Shown piece after piece: positions 8,553 to 18,149 of a stretch of DNA of 57,208 nucleotides. The notes beneath the pieces were generated by a model. The model saw nothing but the letters and a program-made list of their open reading frames with translations, was not told the DNA's origin and did not search any database. This stretch comes from Anaerolineae bacterium (GTDB taxonomy: Bacteria > Chloroflexota > Anaerolineae > J036 > Brachytrichaceae). Position numbers and translations under genes: made by a program. How positions within the stretch are numbered: position 1 is the first letter of the stretch; each line of letters begins with the position of its first letter. Location: the NCBI GenBank assembly GCA_947476335.1, contig CANJQH010000015.1, positions 1-57,208 of the forward strand. Direction: 5' to 3'.

Positions 8553-9580
8553 TCTTCGTACGGCGCCACATCCGGCCGGCCGGCTGCGTAGCGAATGCGC
8601 TGTGTGTGCAGTTCGGCTACGCATGACCACAGCGTGGTGAGTGCGCCGTTCGCGCCGCATACCGGTGCACTACGATCAGCCATGATGCGCTGTGCATGTG
8701 CCAGCAGCGCGTCGACGTCGTGTTCATCGCCGCGGCTATGCTCGTGCATAAAATCCAGCCGGCACTGCGAATTTGTTTTTGTGCGGCGCCCCTGCAGATG
8801 CAGCATGTCCGGATGCCGGTAGTGATTCGTCGCCGCCGTCACCGGCCCGTCTGATTCCAGCACGCGCACGCAGCGCGGATCGGCTTCGATGATCCATGAT
8901 TCGCGCGCGTCGGCCACCAGATAGTTCAGCGAGCTGATATGCGGCATGTCGCGCAAAAGATCGCGCGCTTCGCGTGCGCTGTGGCACAGCTCGAGCGCAA
9001 TGCGTCCGACGAGATGAAATGGCACGCCTGGGCGCACCTCGTCCAGCAAGGGTGTGTCGGTCATCACCACGTGCAGCGAGACGAACACTCCGTGTGCGTT
9101 CATGCCGTCGTAGCGGCCGCAGGGCACGCCGCCGCGCGCGCCGATCGTCGGCAATGCGCAGCAGTCGGGATCGAAGCGGATGCGCTGGCGCCGCGCCTGC
9201 AGCGGCCAGTAATCGTAGTTGCGGCCGACGAGCGTATGCCCGTGCGGCGTGTGTCGCACGAAGGTTGAGCAGCCTTCACCCGTCTCGCCGATATCGCGCG
9301 CGCGCAGGCGCGCTTTGAGATTCACACGGCAGCACTGCTGCCACAGCTCATCCGCATCGAGGCGCTGAGCATCGGCGTACGCTGCAAATTCGTCAGACAA
9401 ATGCGCGTGAAATTCGTGCACGACCGCGGCACATGCGCGTGCAAACTCCGGCGGCGGCGGCGGAAACCACCACGGCTGCATGCGAAACGGGGGATCGGCG
9501 CACCCTAGCTCGTAGCCGACGAACGCGTGGCTGCCGCGCAGATGGAAGGTGCGGTAGTCGGGAATTTCACCGTCTTCCAT
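8534..9580 (-). CDS. C45-family autoproteolytic acyltransferase/hydrolase
   Basis: A 348-residue protein resembling acyl-CoA:6-aminopenicillanate acyltransferase-like (peptidase C45) Ntn hydrolases. The key segment is EGCSTFVRHTPHGHTLVGRNYDY, where the Cys of GCSTF would become the N-terminal nucleophile after self-cleavage, and RNYDY is typical of the following strand. About 100 residues precede it, as expected for the propeptide or alpha chain. Likely reaction: amide bond hydrolysis or acyl transfer; substrate unknown. It starts inside the 3' end of relA (14-base overlap), so the two are cotranscribed. The last residues (ELTTDD) come from the CGTCC repeat. Confidence 0.75.
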   Translation of the reverse strand: MEDGEIPDYRTFHLRGSHAFVGYELGCADPPFRMQPWWFPPPPPEFARACAAVVHEFHAHLSDEFAAYADAQRLDADELWQQCCRVNLKARLRARDIGETGEGCSTFVRHTPHGHTLVGRNYDYWPLQARRQRIRFDPDCCALPTIGARGGVPCGRYDGMNAHGVFVSLHVVMTDTPLLDEVRPGVPFHLVGRIALELCHSAREARDLLRDMPHISSLNYLVADARESWIIEADPRCVRVLESDGPVTAATNHYRHPDMLHLQGRRTKTNSQCRLDFMHEHSRGDEHDVDALLAHAQRIMADRSAPVCGANGALTTLWSCVAELHTQRIRYAAGRPDVAPYEELTTDD

Positions 9581-11966
9581 TTGTCACTCGCTGCACGTCG
9601 AATACGTTGCGTACGCTTTTCAGGCGGCTCATGGCCGTAGAAATATCGCCAATGTGGCCGACTTCGGCCTTGATCCATACCTGCACTTCCCCATGCTTGA
9701 GGTCGCGTTTGGCGATGCTGCAATCGATGATGTTGATTTTTTGTTCGCCGAGTGCAGTGGCGAGTTCGCCGAGCAGGCCGGTGCGTTCGGCGGCGATCAC
9801 CAGCAGCTGCACGGTGAAGACATCCTGCGATGCACCTTCGTAGACTACGTCGATCAGGCGTTCCTGTTCCGCGTTGTTGATATTTTTGCATTCGCGATGA
9901 TGCACGCGAATGCCCTGGCCGCGCGTAACGTAGCCGACGACGGGATCGCCCGGCACCGGCTGGCAGCACTGCGCCACCTGCACCTGCAGGCCCGGCACGC
10001 CGGCCACGATGAACTCGCCCTTGCCTCTGCCTGTGCTGGTGTGCAGCGGCGTCATGCGCGGCCGCAGCAGATCGACCAGGCCGCCCAGCGTGGTGAGGCG
10101 CTCGGTGCGTTCCTGCGCACGCCGGCGTTCCTCTTCCATGATGTGGCTGTTGATGCTCACGGAAGTGATATTGCCAAAGCCGATGCGTTCGAGGAAATCA
10201 TCTTCCTTGCCGGGCTCGACTCTAAAAATCCGGAACAGGTCGGCTGGCTTCATCCAGCTTGAAACGCCCATGCGCTTGATCTCGCGTTCGATGATGTCAC
10301 GGCCGGCGATGATGTTCTGCTCGCGGTCCTGCTTGCGAAAAAATGCGCGAATCTTGTGCTTCGCGTTGGCAGTGATGCAATATGTGTTGCTGTGCAGCCA
10401 GTCACGGCTGGGCATCGGTTCTTTGCGCGTCAGCACTTCAATCACATCGCCGTTGTGCACCTGGCAGCTCACCGGCTGCATCATGCCGTTGATGCGGCCG
10501 CCGCGGCAGCGATCGCCGATGTCGCTGTGAATGCGGTATGCAAAATCGAGCACTGTGGCGCCGGCTGGTAGTTCGATAACTTTGCCTTTCGGCGTGAACG
10601 CAAATACGAGTTCGATCAGCTGTTCATTTTTCAGCGCATTGACGAACGACGTCGCGTCTTCTGTATCGCTGCCGATTGAACGGATCGCATTGCGCAGCGC
10701 TTCGATCTGTCGCTGATAGTTTTCGTCGAGATGCGTCGAATCCTTGTACAGCCAGTGCGCTGCCACTCCGAATTCGGCTGAGCGATGCATTGAGCGCGTG
10801 CGAATCTGCACCTCGAGCATGCCTGTGCGCGTCTGCACTGCGGTGTGCAGGCTCTGATAGTGGTTGTCCTTCGGCACCGCAATGTAGTCGTCGAACTCGC
10901 CCGGGATCGGCGGCCACAGGCGATGCACGATGCCCAGTGCGGTATAGCACGCCTGCACCGACGGATCGCCCATCAGCCGCTTGCGCGCCGCCAGCTTACG
11001 CTCACGAATCGAATCGGCGGCGTTTTCGTCACTGTCTGCTTCATCGGCATCGTTCGCCGTTCCGGGTTCCTCGTTTTCATCTTCGATGATGATGCGGATG
11101 GCCTGCGTGTCGCGAATCTGGTCGAACGTGGCGCCCTTGCGCTGCATCTTGCGCCACAGACTGTAAATCTGTTTGGCCCGTCCGGTCACTTCGATGTTGT
11201 CGATGCCGAATTCGTGCAGCGACGTGCGCACGGTTTCAATGTAGCTGCGGATTGTGGCCTCGCGCTCGGCGGCGCCCATCGCCAGCAGATTGCTGATGTG
11301 CGTATATGCATCGGGCTCGGCGTAGCGCAGACCGAGGTCCTCGAGCTCCTGCTTCCATTCCCAGATGCCAAGGCGGTTCGCCAGCGGCGCGTAAATGTCC
11401 AGTGTTTCGCGCGCAATGCGGCGCTGCTTCTCCGGCTTCATTGCCGAAAGTGTGCGCATGTTGTGCAGCCGGTCCGCCAGCTTGATGAGCACCACGCGTA
11501 TGTCCTTGACGACGCTGAGCATCATCTTGCGCAGTGATTCCGCTTCGCGCTCGGTGCGGTATTCGAACGTCTCGCCGTTCTCACCGTTTAGCGCTTCACC
11601 CACCAGCGCCGGTCGTATCCCTTCGCGCTGGCTCAGCTTGGTGACGCCGTCGACCATCAGCGCCACTTCGTCGCCGAACTGCTCGCGGATCTGCTCCAGC
11701 GTGATCGGCGTGTCTTCGACCACATCGTGCAGCAGCGCCGCCGCGATCGTGCCGACGTCGAGATTCAGATCGGTCAAAATTCCGGCGACTGCGAGCGGAT
11801 GCGTGATGTAAAGTTCGCCTGATTGACGCACCTGGCCAGTGTGTGCCGCTTCCGCTACTTCATAGGCGCGGCAAACAATTGCGAGTTCCTTCGCGTCGGC
11901 GCGTGGCTGAAGCGCGGTGATCAAACCCGCCAATTCCACCGGGCTGCAAGCGCTGCGTTCGTCCAT
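9567..11966 (-). CDS. relA: Bifunctional (p)ppGpp synthetase/hydrolase, RelA/SpoT family
   Basis: The 799-residue protein has the full long-RSH order. An HD hydrolase domain (AALLHDVVEDT, HD at 80-81), synthetase domain (RDTQAIRI near 285, YIAVPKDNHYQSLHTAV near 361, EVQIRT near 385), TGS domain (FTPKGKVIELPAGATVLDFAYRIHSDIG near 465-500) and C-terminal ACT domain are all present. It should make and degrade the alarmone (p)ppGpp. Oddly, an acidic insert of about 38 residues (297-335, rich in E, D, N and A) interrupts the synthetase domain just after the RIIIED strand. I start at ATG 11966 (MDERSACSPVELAG); an upstream in-frame extension is arginine-rich and is encoded by a repeat at 11998-12182. 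Confidence 0.92.
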   Translation of the reverse strand: MDERSACSPVELAGLITALQPRADAKELAIVCRAYEVAEAAHTGQVRQSGELYITHPLAVAGILTDLNLDVGTIAAALLHDVVEDTPITLEQIREQFGDEVALMVDGVTKLSQREGIRPALVGEALNGENGETFEYRTEREAESLRKMMLSVVKDIRVVLIKLADRLHNMRTLSAMKPEKQRRIARETLDIYAPLANRLGIWEWKQELEDLGLRYAEPDAYTHISNLLAMGAAEREATIRSYIETVRTSLHEFGIDNIEVTGRAKQIYSLWRKMQRKGATFDQIRDTQAIRIIIEDENEEPGTANDADEADSDENAADSIRERKLAARKRLMGDPSVQACYTALGIVHRLWPPIPGEFDDYIAVPKDNHYQSLHTAVQTRTGMLEVQIRTRSMHRSAEFGVAAHWLYKDSTHLDENYQRQIEALRNAIRSIGSDTEDATSFVNALKNEQLIELVFAFTPKGKVIELPAGATVLDFAYRIHSDIGDRCRGGRINGMMQPVSCQVHNGDVIEVLTRKEPMPSRDWLHSNTYCITANAKHKIRAFFRKQDREQNIIAGRDIIEREIKRMGVSSWMKPADLFRIFRVEPGKEDDFLERIGFGNITSVSINSHIMEEERRRAQERTERLTTLGGLVDLLRPRMTPLHTSTGRGKGEFIVAGVPGLQVQVAQCCQPVPGDPVVGYVTRGQGIRVHHRECKNINNAEQERLIDVVYEGASQDVFTVQLLVIAAERTGLLGELATALGEQKINIIDCSIAKRDLKHGEVQVWIKAEVGHIGDISTAMSRLKSVRNVFDVQRVTNGRR

Positions 11967-11997
11967 GGCAGTATGTGCGGAATTGTAGCGCCCGCGA

Positions 11998-12182
11998 ACA
12001 GGCCGGGCGCATCCGCCGTTTGGGGCGTATTTCACGAAACGGCGGCGGCGGTTACCCGGACCGATGGTCCGGGCTGGGGCTGCGTCGCGCCTCCGGCGCT
12101 TTTTCCGTGGAACATGAGCGCCGTCGGCGGAGCGACGCGCGGTCAACGTTTGCCCCAAATGCCTAAATGGCGGAGGCCCCCG
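11998..12182. repeat. Type F modular repeat between relA and glyQS
   Basis: One end reads GGGCGCATCCGCC..GGGGC..ATTTCACG and the other, reversed, GGGGGCCTCCGCCATTTAGG..GGGGCAAACG. The middle holds CCGGACCGATGGTCCGG, a short palindrome, followed by GCTGCGTCGCGCC. Related modules lie near 51023-51190 (inverted) and 57091-57140. It fills the divergent relA/glyQS spacer and creates a spurious N-terminal extension of relA. Confidence 0.6.
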
Positions 12183-12261
12183 TTTCGGGTTGGAAACCAG
12201 GATGGCCCGAGTAGTTGCCGAAACTCAGAACCGGCATTCGGAACTCGGTGCTTCTTCCGAA

Positions 12262-12267
12262 TACAAT
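12262..12267 (+). promoter_or_regulatory. -10 box of glyQS
   Basis: TACAAT lies 10 bases before the ATG at 12278. There is no Shine-Dalgarno sequence. Confidence 0.45.
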
Positions 12268-12277
12268 TCACGCTCGT

Positions 12278-15253
12278 ATGCTCACTTTTCAGGATCTCAT
12301 CCTCACCCTGCAGCAATTTTGGGCCTCGAAGGGCTGTCTGATCTGGCAGCCGTACAACCAGAACGTCGGTGCGGGGACGATGAATCCGGCCACATTTCTG
12401 CGCGTCCTCGGCCCGGAGCCGTGGAGCGTCGCCTACGTTGAACCGAGCACGCGCCCCGACGACGGGCGCTTCGGCCAGAACCCGAATCGCCTCTACACGC
12501 ACACGCAGTTCCAGGTGATCCTCAAGCCGTCGCCTGAGCGCTCGCAGGATCTGTATCTCGAAAGCCTGCGCGCCATCGGCATCGAAACCGACAAGCACGA
12601 CATCCGCTTCGTCGAAGACAACTGGGCGCAGCCGGCCATCGGCGCGTGGGGCCTCGGCTGGGAAGTGTGGCTCGACGGACTCGAGATCACACAGTACACG
12701 TACTTTCAGCAGGTCGGCGGCCTGACGCTCGATCCGACTTGTCTTGAAATCACGTACGGCCTCGAGCGCATCGCCATGGCGCTGCAGAACGTGCGCAGCG
12801 TCTTCGATTTGAAATGGGACGCCACGCGCAGCTACGGCGATGTGAAGCTGCAGGACGAACAGGAGCGCAGCGAGTACGCCTTCCATCAGGCCGACGTTGA
12901 GGAGCTGCACGAACTGTTTGAGCGCTACGAGCGCGAAGGCCGCCGCACGATCGAGCGCGGCCTGGTGCTGCCTGCGCATGACTACGTGCTGCAATGTTCG
13001 AATGTGTTCAACTTGCTTGATACACGCGGCGCTGTCGGCGTCACTGAACGTGCGCGATTCCTCAGTCGTATCCGCGATCTGGCGCGCGAAGTGGCGCTGA
13101 AGTACACGCAGCAGCGCGTCGACCTCGGCCATCCGTGGCTGAAGGGCGTCGCCGCTGCGCCGCAGCCGTCGCCGCTGCCTGCGCCCGTCGCCACAACCGC
13201 CCCCGCGTCGCTGCTGCTCGAGCTCGGTGTTGAGGAACTGCCGGCGGATGACGTCGTGCATGCGCGCGATCAGCTTGGGGCGCTGCTTGTCGAAGCGCTC
13301 GCCGCTGCGCGCATCGAACACGGCGCTGTGCAGCTCTTCGCCACCCCGCGCCGCGTCGCCGCGCTCGTGCGCGACGTCGCGCCGACTACGCGCGCGTTCG
13401 ACGAGTTCGTCAAGGGCCCGGCCGCCAAAGCCGCCCTCGACGCCGCCGGCAATCCCACGCAGGCCGCCGTCGGCTTCGCCAAACGATTCGGCATCGACGC
13501 GCGCGAACTCGTCGTGCGCACAGAGGGCAACGCTTCATACGTCTACGCACACAAACGCGAACCGGGCAAGCCGTCGGCCGAAGTGCTTGCTGCTGCGCTG
13601 CCCGGCGTGCTCGGAAAAATCACATTCGAGAAAACCATGCGCTGGAACGCGAGCAATGTGTCGTTCGCGCGCCCGGTGAATTGGATCGTGGCGCTGCTCG
13701 GTGAGAGTGTGCTGCCGTTCCGCTTTGCCGATGTGACCTCGGGCGCCGAGAGCATCGGCCCGCGCGGCGAAGGCGCGCCTGCGTTTGTCGTGCCGGTGGC
13801 CGACGCATACGCCGGCCTGCTCGCATCGCATCGCATCCTCGCCGACGTTGATGCGCGCCGGCGCGAAGTCAAGCGCCAGATCGACGCCGTCGCTGCGAGC
13901 ATCGGCGTGCGCGTGGCCGAGAACGATGACCTGCTCGACGAAGTGACCAACCTCGTCGAACAGCCCACCGCACTGTTGTGCGGCTTCGACGCCGAGTTTC
14001 TCGATATTCCGGCGCCGGTGCTCACGTCTGTCATGAGCAAGAAGCAGCGCTACTTCACGGTGCTCGACGCCGATGGCCGGTTGATCGACAAGTTCATCAC
14101 TGTGCGCAACGGCAACGCCGAGCACATCGAACTGGTGCGCCACGGCAATGAAGACGTCGTGCGCGCGCGCTTTGCCGATGCGGCGTACTTCTTTCGCCAG
14201 GACATGCAGAAGCCGCTCGACGCATATCTGCCGCGCCTCGACACGATCACGTTCCAGGGCAAGCTCGGTTCGATGCTGGACAAAAGCCGCCGCATCGAAA
14301 GCCTTGTCGAGCCGATCGCGCATCAGCTCGGCGTGCAGGGCGCACAGCTCGACGCCGCGCGCAAAGCCGCACACCTGTGCAAGGCCGACCTGGCGACGAA
14401 TATGGTCGTCGAAATCACTGCGCTGCAGGGGCAGATGGGCCGCGATTATCACAAGCGCACCAGCACCGACGCTGACGTCAACGCAGTCGCTGACGCCATC
14501 TTTGAGCATTACCTGCCGCGCTTCGCCGGTGATCGCTCGCCGTCCGGCACGGTCGGCCTCGTCGTCGGCCTGGCTGACAAGCTCGACAGCATCGCTGGTT
14601 TGTTCGCGGTCGGCTTGGCGCCGAAGGGATCGGCTGACCCGTTCGCGCTGCGCCGCGCCGCCATCGGCATCGTGACGAACCTGCTGAGCGCGCGCGCGTC
14701 ATTCGCGCTGCGTCGCGGCCTTGAGAGCGCAGCAGGTCGTCTGCCGGTGAAGATGGACGACAAGGCGCTTGACGCTGCGCATGCCTTCATCATCGATCGC
14801 GCGCGCGTGATCTTTGAAGAGAGCGGCAATCGTAAGGACGTCGTCGACGCCGTGTTGACGGAGCAGGGCGACGATCCGTATCGCGCTGCGGATGCGCTCG
14901 CCGTGCTCAATGCGGCTGTGCAGAGCGAAGGCTGGCCGGTGCTGCTGGCCGCGTTCGCCCGCTGCGCACGCATCCTGCGCTCGGCGCCGCCGCCCGAGGC
15001 ATCGGATGCCGTCGACCCGCAGCCGGAAGCGCAGGCGCTCGCACAGGTCGCTGCTGCGCTGCCGCCGCCGACGGATGCGCGCATGCTGCTGCGCAATCTC
15101 GAAACGCTGGCGCCGGCCATTCAGACTTTCTTCGACAAGACCATGGTGATGGCCGAAGACATCGCGCTGCGCAACACGCGCCTGACGCTTCTCGGCCGCA
15201 TCGTCGCGCAGGCGCGCGGCATCGCAGATCTGTCGAAGCTGGAAGGGTTTTAG
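12278..15253 (+). CDS. glyQS: Glycyl-tRNA synthetase, alpha and beta chains fused
   Basis: The 991-residue protein joins the bacterial alpha chain (residues 1 to about 300: [57 protein letters not shown]) to the beta chain (about 322-991: [30 protein letters not shown], and a C-terminal anticodon-binding region ending [26 protein letters not shown]). A proline/alanine linker ([20 protein letters not shown]) separates them. It charges tRNA-Gly. Such fusions are known in some bacteria such as Chlamydia; most species keep glyQ and glyS separate. ATG 12278 matches the usual GlyQ start, and TACAAT lies ten bases upstream. Confidence 0.95.
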   Translation: MLTFQDLILTLQQFWASKGCLIWQPYNQNVGAGTMNPATFLRVLGPEPWSVAYVEPSTRPDDGRFGQNPNRLYTHTQFQVILKPSPERSQDLYLESLRAIGIETDKHDIRFVEDNWAQPAIGAWGLGWEVWLDGLEITQYTYFQQVGGLTLDPTCLEITYGLERIAMALQNVRSVFDLKWDATRSYGDVKLQDEQERSEYAFHQADVEELHELFERYEREGRRTIERGLVLPAHDYVLQCSNVFNLLDTRGAVGVTERARFLSRIRDLAREVALKYTQQRVDLGHPWLKGVAAAPQPSPLPAPVATTAPASLLLELGVEELPADDVVHARDQLGALLVEALAAARIEHGAVQLFATPRRVAALVRDVAPTTRAFDEFVKGPAAKAALDAAGNPTQAAVGFAKRFGIDARELVVRTEGNASYVYAHKREPGKPSAEVLAAALPGVLGKITFEKTMRWNASNVSFARPVNWIVALLGESVLPFRFADVTSGAESIGPRGEGAPAFVVPVADAYAGLLASHRILADVDARRREVKRQIDAVAASIGVRVAENDDLLDEVTNLVEQPTALLCGFDAEFLDIPAPVLTSVMSKKQRYFTVLDADGRLIDKFITVRNGNAEHIELVRHGNEDVVRARFADAAYFFRQDMQKPLDAYLPRLDTITFQGKLGSMLDKSRRIESLVEPIAHQLGVQGAQLDAARKAAHLCKADLATNMVVEITALQGQMGRDYHKRTSTDADVNAVADAIFEHYLPRFAGDRSPSGTVGLVVGLADKLDSIAGLFAVGLAPKGSADPFALRRAAIGIVTNLLSARASFALRRGLESAAGRLPVKMDDKALDAAHAFIIDRARVIFEESGNRKDVVDAVLTEQGDDPYRAADALAVLNAAVQSEGWPVLLAAFARCARILRSAPPPEASDAVDPQPEAQALAQVAAALPPPTDARMLLRNLETLAPAIQTFFDKTMVMAEDIALRNTRLTLLGRIVAQARGIADLSKLEGF

Positions 15254-15275
15254 AAGAAGTGGATAGTGATAGTGG

Positions 15276-15387
15276 GTAACTACTCAGGCCTAAATCAGTA
15301 TTTCCCGCGAAACACACTATTCTCTCCCCCTTCGGGGGAGAGAATAGTGTGTTTCGCGTTGGAAAAATGGCTGGCCTGAGTAGTTAC
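15276..15387. mobile_element. Type A palindromic element
   Basis: A full 112-bp copy with ends GTAACTACTCAGGCC and a perfect central hairpin closed by a TTCG loop. GATAGTGG occurs directly on both sides (15268-15275 and 15388-15395). The flanks are rich in this word, so the duplication alone is weaker here than in other copies. Confidence 0.85.
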
Positions 15388-15436
15388 GATAGTGGATACT
15401 CTAACTATCACTATCTACTATCCATTTCAACAGCAA

Positions 15437-15946
15437 ATGTCTTTCACCTCAAACCCCCTCGCTGACAAATTCGAACAGCAGTTCAAGAACCAGCTGATCC
15501 GTGGCACGCGCCTGCTCGACCGCGGCAAGGTGACGGAAGCGTTGCCGCTGCTGGAGAGTGCGTATCGGTTGAAGCCTGAGCATTTCGAGACGATGGTCAA
15601 CCTCGGCGGTGCGTACATCATGCTCGGCCGATACAAACTGGCCGTGCCCGTGCTCGAAAAAGCATCCGAGTTGTATCCGCTCGAGCCGCAGGTGTGGATC
15701 AATCTCGGTGCGGCATATCTCGGCAACCCGATCCTCGCGTCCGATGAGCAGCAGCGCAATGCACTCGCGTCGTTTAACCGCGCGGCCAGGCTTGATCCGT
15801 ATGCGCACAACATCGAATACAACATCGGATTGATCCATCGCGATCGTGGCGAGGTTGATCTGGCGCTGCAGGCGTTTGAGCGCGCGCTGCGCATCAACCC
15901 TGACGACCCGGATGCGCGTCGGCTGATCGAGAAGCTGAGGTCATAA
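15437..15946 (+). CDS. TPR-repeat protein
   Basis: A 169-residue protein made largely of tetratricopeptide repeats: GKVTEALPLLESAYRLKPE, GRYKLAVPVLEKASELYPLEP and GEVDLALQAFERALRINPDDP show the Gly-Ala-Pro spacing of TPR helices. These repeats mediate protein-protein contact; no partner is indicated. No signal peptide is visible. I start at ATG 15437 (MSFTSNPLADKFEQQ) because codons upstream are part of the GATAGTG spacer words next to the type A element. It stands alone between glyQS and the SDR gene. Confidence 0.8.
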   Translation: MSFTSNPLADKFEQQFKNQLIRGTRLLDRGKVTEALPLLESAYRLKPEHFETMVNLGGAYIMLGRYKLAVPVLEKASELYPLEPQVWINLGAAYLGNPILASDEQQRNALASFNRAARLDPYAHNIEYNIGLIHRDRGEVDLALQAFERALRINPDDPDARRLIEKLRS

Positions 15947-15968
15947 AAATTCCGAGATCCGATTTTGG

Positions 15969-16018
15969 GCAACGATTCAGGCCAGCGTGTTTCGTGGGAA
16001 ATACTGATGCAGGTCTGA
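15969..16018. repeat. Decayed type A element
   Basis: GCAACGATTCAGGCCAGC...TTTCGTGGGAAATACTGATGCAGG matches type A arms with several changes and no central hairpin. It lies between the TPR and SDR genes. Confidence 0.5.
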
Positions 16019-16102
16019 CCTAAATAGGCGTGATTGCCGAGAAATCGTGTGCAATATGCGCATCAACGTCAAGGCTTACTCGGAACTCGGAACTTCTGCC
16101 GC

Positions 16103-16108
16103 TATCAT
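16103..16108 (+). promoter_or_regulatory. -10 box of SDR-coiled-coil-selB operon
   Basis: TATCAT lies 7 bases before the ATG at 16116, with no Shine-Dalgarno match. Confidence 0.4.
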
Positions 16109-16115
16109 CCCCAGC

Positions 16116-16859
16116 ATGAAAATGCTCGGAAAAATTGCGCTCGTCACAGGAGCTGCGCATCGCGTCGGGCGCGCCATTGCGCTGGCGCTGGCCAAGGAAG
16201 GTGCGGACGTCGTCGTGCATTACGGATCGAGCGCTTCCGCAGCGCAGGACGTGGCGCGCGAGATTGAGTCCCTCGGCCGTCGCACATTGCTGCATCAGGC
16301 CGACATGGGCAGCTGGGCTGCGGCAGAATCGCTCGGCGATGCGGCGCTCGCCTGGCAGGGGCGCGTCGATCTGCTGGTGAACAGCGCGGCGACGTTCAAC
16401 ACCGCTGGCCTGCTTGAAGCGACGGAAGCCGATTTCGACATGGCCTTCGATGTGAACATCAAGGGCGTCTACGCGCTCAGCCGCGTGATCGGCCGCGCCA
16501 TGCTCGGTTATGCGGGCGTCAGCAATATCATCAACATCGTTGATGAAGGCGCATTCTTTCCATGGAAAGGCTATGTGCCACACGGTGTTTCGAAGGCGGC
16601 GCTGCTCGCGCTCACCCGCGCACAGGCGCTCAACCTTGGGCCGAAAGTGCGCGTCAACGCCATCTGCCCCGGCCCCATCCTCAAGCCGCCGGACTATAGC
16701 GAGGAACGCTGGCAGGCGCTGCGCAAGACCAATCCACTGCACGAACTCGGCAGCGCCGAGCAGGTCGCGGAGACCGTGGTATTTTTGGCGACCGGTCCGC
16801 AATTCATCAACGGCGATTGCATCATGCTTGACGGCGGCCGCATGTGGCAGCATCAGTAA
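16116..16859 (+). CDS. Short-chain dehydrogenase/reductase, pteridine-reductase-like
   Basis: A 247-residue SDR. The cofactor motif TGAAHRVGRAIA (residues 11-22) with an Arg after the glycine turn resembles NADPH-using pteridine reductases, and NSAATF (89-94) is the usual NAG-like strand motif. The catalytic strand reads NIVDEG, giving Asp143 where classical SDRs have Ser, as in PTR1. The YxxxK position reads HGVSK: Lys160 is present but the tyrosine is His156, with Tyr153 three residues earlier. Activity may therefore be altered or use a shifted residue. The substrate is unknown. The next gene begins three bases after the stop, forming an operon with the coiled-coil protein and selB. Confidence 0.78.
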   Translation: MKMLGKIALVTGAAHRVGRAIALALAKEGADVVVHYGSSASAAQDVAREIESLGRRTLLHQADMGSWAAAESLGDAALAWQGRVDLLVNSAATFNTAGLLEATEADFDMAFDVNIKGVYALSRVIGRAMLGYAGVSNIINIVDEGAFFPWKGYVPHGVSKAALLALTRAQALNLGPKVRVNAICPGPILKPPDYSEERWQALRKTNPLHELGSAEQVAETVVFLATGPQFINGDCIMLDGGRMWQHQ

Positions 16860-16862
16860 CAC

Positions 16863-18146
16863 ATGGACATCAACCAGCTCTCCCAGATGGTCACTTATCT
16901 CGACGCTGAGCGGCGTAAAGATAAAGCGCAGCTTACGCAGATGCAGGAGCGCGTTGAAAATTTGTCGCGCGAAGTCGAGGCGCGCGTGCGTTATGCACAG
17001 ACGCTCGAAACCACTGTGGCGGAGCTGAAGCTGCAGCTGGTGCGCGCGACGAGCTGGCCTGGTGTGCTCGAACAGGTACGCGCTGAATTCAATCAGACCA
17101 TTGAGCGCGAGCAGGACCAGCGCGTTAAGGCTGAGCGCGAATTGCTGCGCACGCGCCAGATTGAAATTGAATCGCTCGTCCGTCAGCTGAATGAGATCAG
17201 GAAAGAAATCAAACCGATTGGCCGGCTTGGTGAGGACATTACCGCGCGTCAGGCTGAAGAATCACGCCTGGCAGATCTCATTAACCGCACGCAGATCCAG
17301 CTCATGGAACTCGAGCGGCGTTTTGATCAGCCGACGGCCACGCTGAACTATCTTGAAGAGCAGCGTCGCACCGATGCCAAGCGTATCGCGCTGATGGAGC
17401 AGGCTGTTCCGGATCTTGCCAAGCGCTTCGAACCGGTGTCCACGCGCATCCTGCTGCTTGAGGAATCGCTGCGCAAAAAGACGACGGAGATCGAGGAGGC
17501 TGCGCGCCTGCTGGAGGCGCAGAAGCAGGTCATCGAATCACAGCGCGTCGCCGACTTGCGGCGTGAGCGGCAGTTCGCCGAATACGCCGAAATCATCGAG
17601 CGCCTCAAGGATCGTGCCGACGCGATTCAATCGCAGGTCACTGGCTTCTTTCAGATGCGCGACGAGGTCAAACGCGAACTCAGTTCGCTGCCGGACTTCA
17701 AACAGCAGATCGAAGTGCGCGTCAATGAAGTCAGCGAAATTCAGCGCGACGCTGAAGAGCGCGCCAAGCGCGTCGCTGCTGCCTTTCGTGATGAGATCGA
17801 CAAACAGTGGAAAGGCTTTGCTGTGTTGCAGGAAGAAAAGTGGCTCGACCGTGATCGACGCATTTCGAGCTACGAGCCGCGCATTGCCGAACTTGAGGAC
17901 GACACCATCAAGATCGCTGATCAGATTCCACCGCTGTATGCCATCCTCGAAGAGTTCTCATCCGCCTACGCCAACGCCGGTCGTGAATGGCTGGCGCGTT
18001 CTAATACGCTGCTCGATCAGGCCAAGCTTGTCATGACTGCCGAAATCAAACCGTCGCGCCGCCAGCGCCGTAAGCAGCAGGCGCTCGCACGTCCGGAAGG
18101 CGCGGACAACGGTGGTGTAGACATGGATGCTGGGCTGGTGAAATAG
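16863..18146 (+). CDS. Large coiled-coil protein of unknown function
   Basis: I do not recognise a named family. The 427-residue protein is almost wholly charged and helical, with long heptad-like stretches from residue 10 to about 350 (for example EVEARVRYAQTLETTVAELK and IVERLKDRAD-like segments) and a basic C-terminal tail (KPSRRQRRKQQALARPEG). There is no signal peptide or membrane segment. Overall it resembles SMC-arm or myosin-like coiled coils without ATPase ends, and could be a scaffold. It is sandwiched with three-base gaps between the SDR gene and selB, so it is cotranscribed with a selenocysteine translation factor; whether there is a functional link is unknown. Confidence 0.7.
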   Translation: MDINQLSQMVTYLDAERRKDKAQLTQMQERVENLSREVEARVRYAQTLETTVAELKLQLVRATSWPGVLEQVRAEFNQTIEREQDQRVKAERELLRTRQIEIESLVRQLNEIRKEIKPIGRLGEDITARQAEESRLADLINRTQIQLMELERRFDQPTATLNYLEEQRRTDAKRIALMEQAVPDLAKRFEPVSTRILLLEESLRKKTTEIEEAARLLEAQKQVIESQRVADLRRERQFAEYAEIIERLKDRADAIQSQVTGFFQMRDEVKRELSSLPDFKQQIEVRVNEVSEIQRDAEERAKRVAAAFRDEIDKQWKGFAVLQEEKWLDRDRRISSYEPRIAELEDDTIKIADQIPPLYAILEEFSSAYANAGREWLARSNTLLDQAKLVMTAEIKPSRRQRRKQQALARPEGADNGGVDMDAGLVK

Positions 18147-18149
18147 CGC

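Noticed and set aside
12143..13321. 392-codon minus-strand open frame opposite glyQS
   Set aside because: It overlaps the unmistakable alpha chain of glycyl-tRNA synthetase and has shadow composition.
15276..15387. Type A elements as simple rho-independent terminators
   Set aside because: The stems are strong but are not followed by T-runs, and flanking duplications show they are transposed; they may still affect transcript ends.
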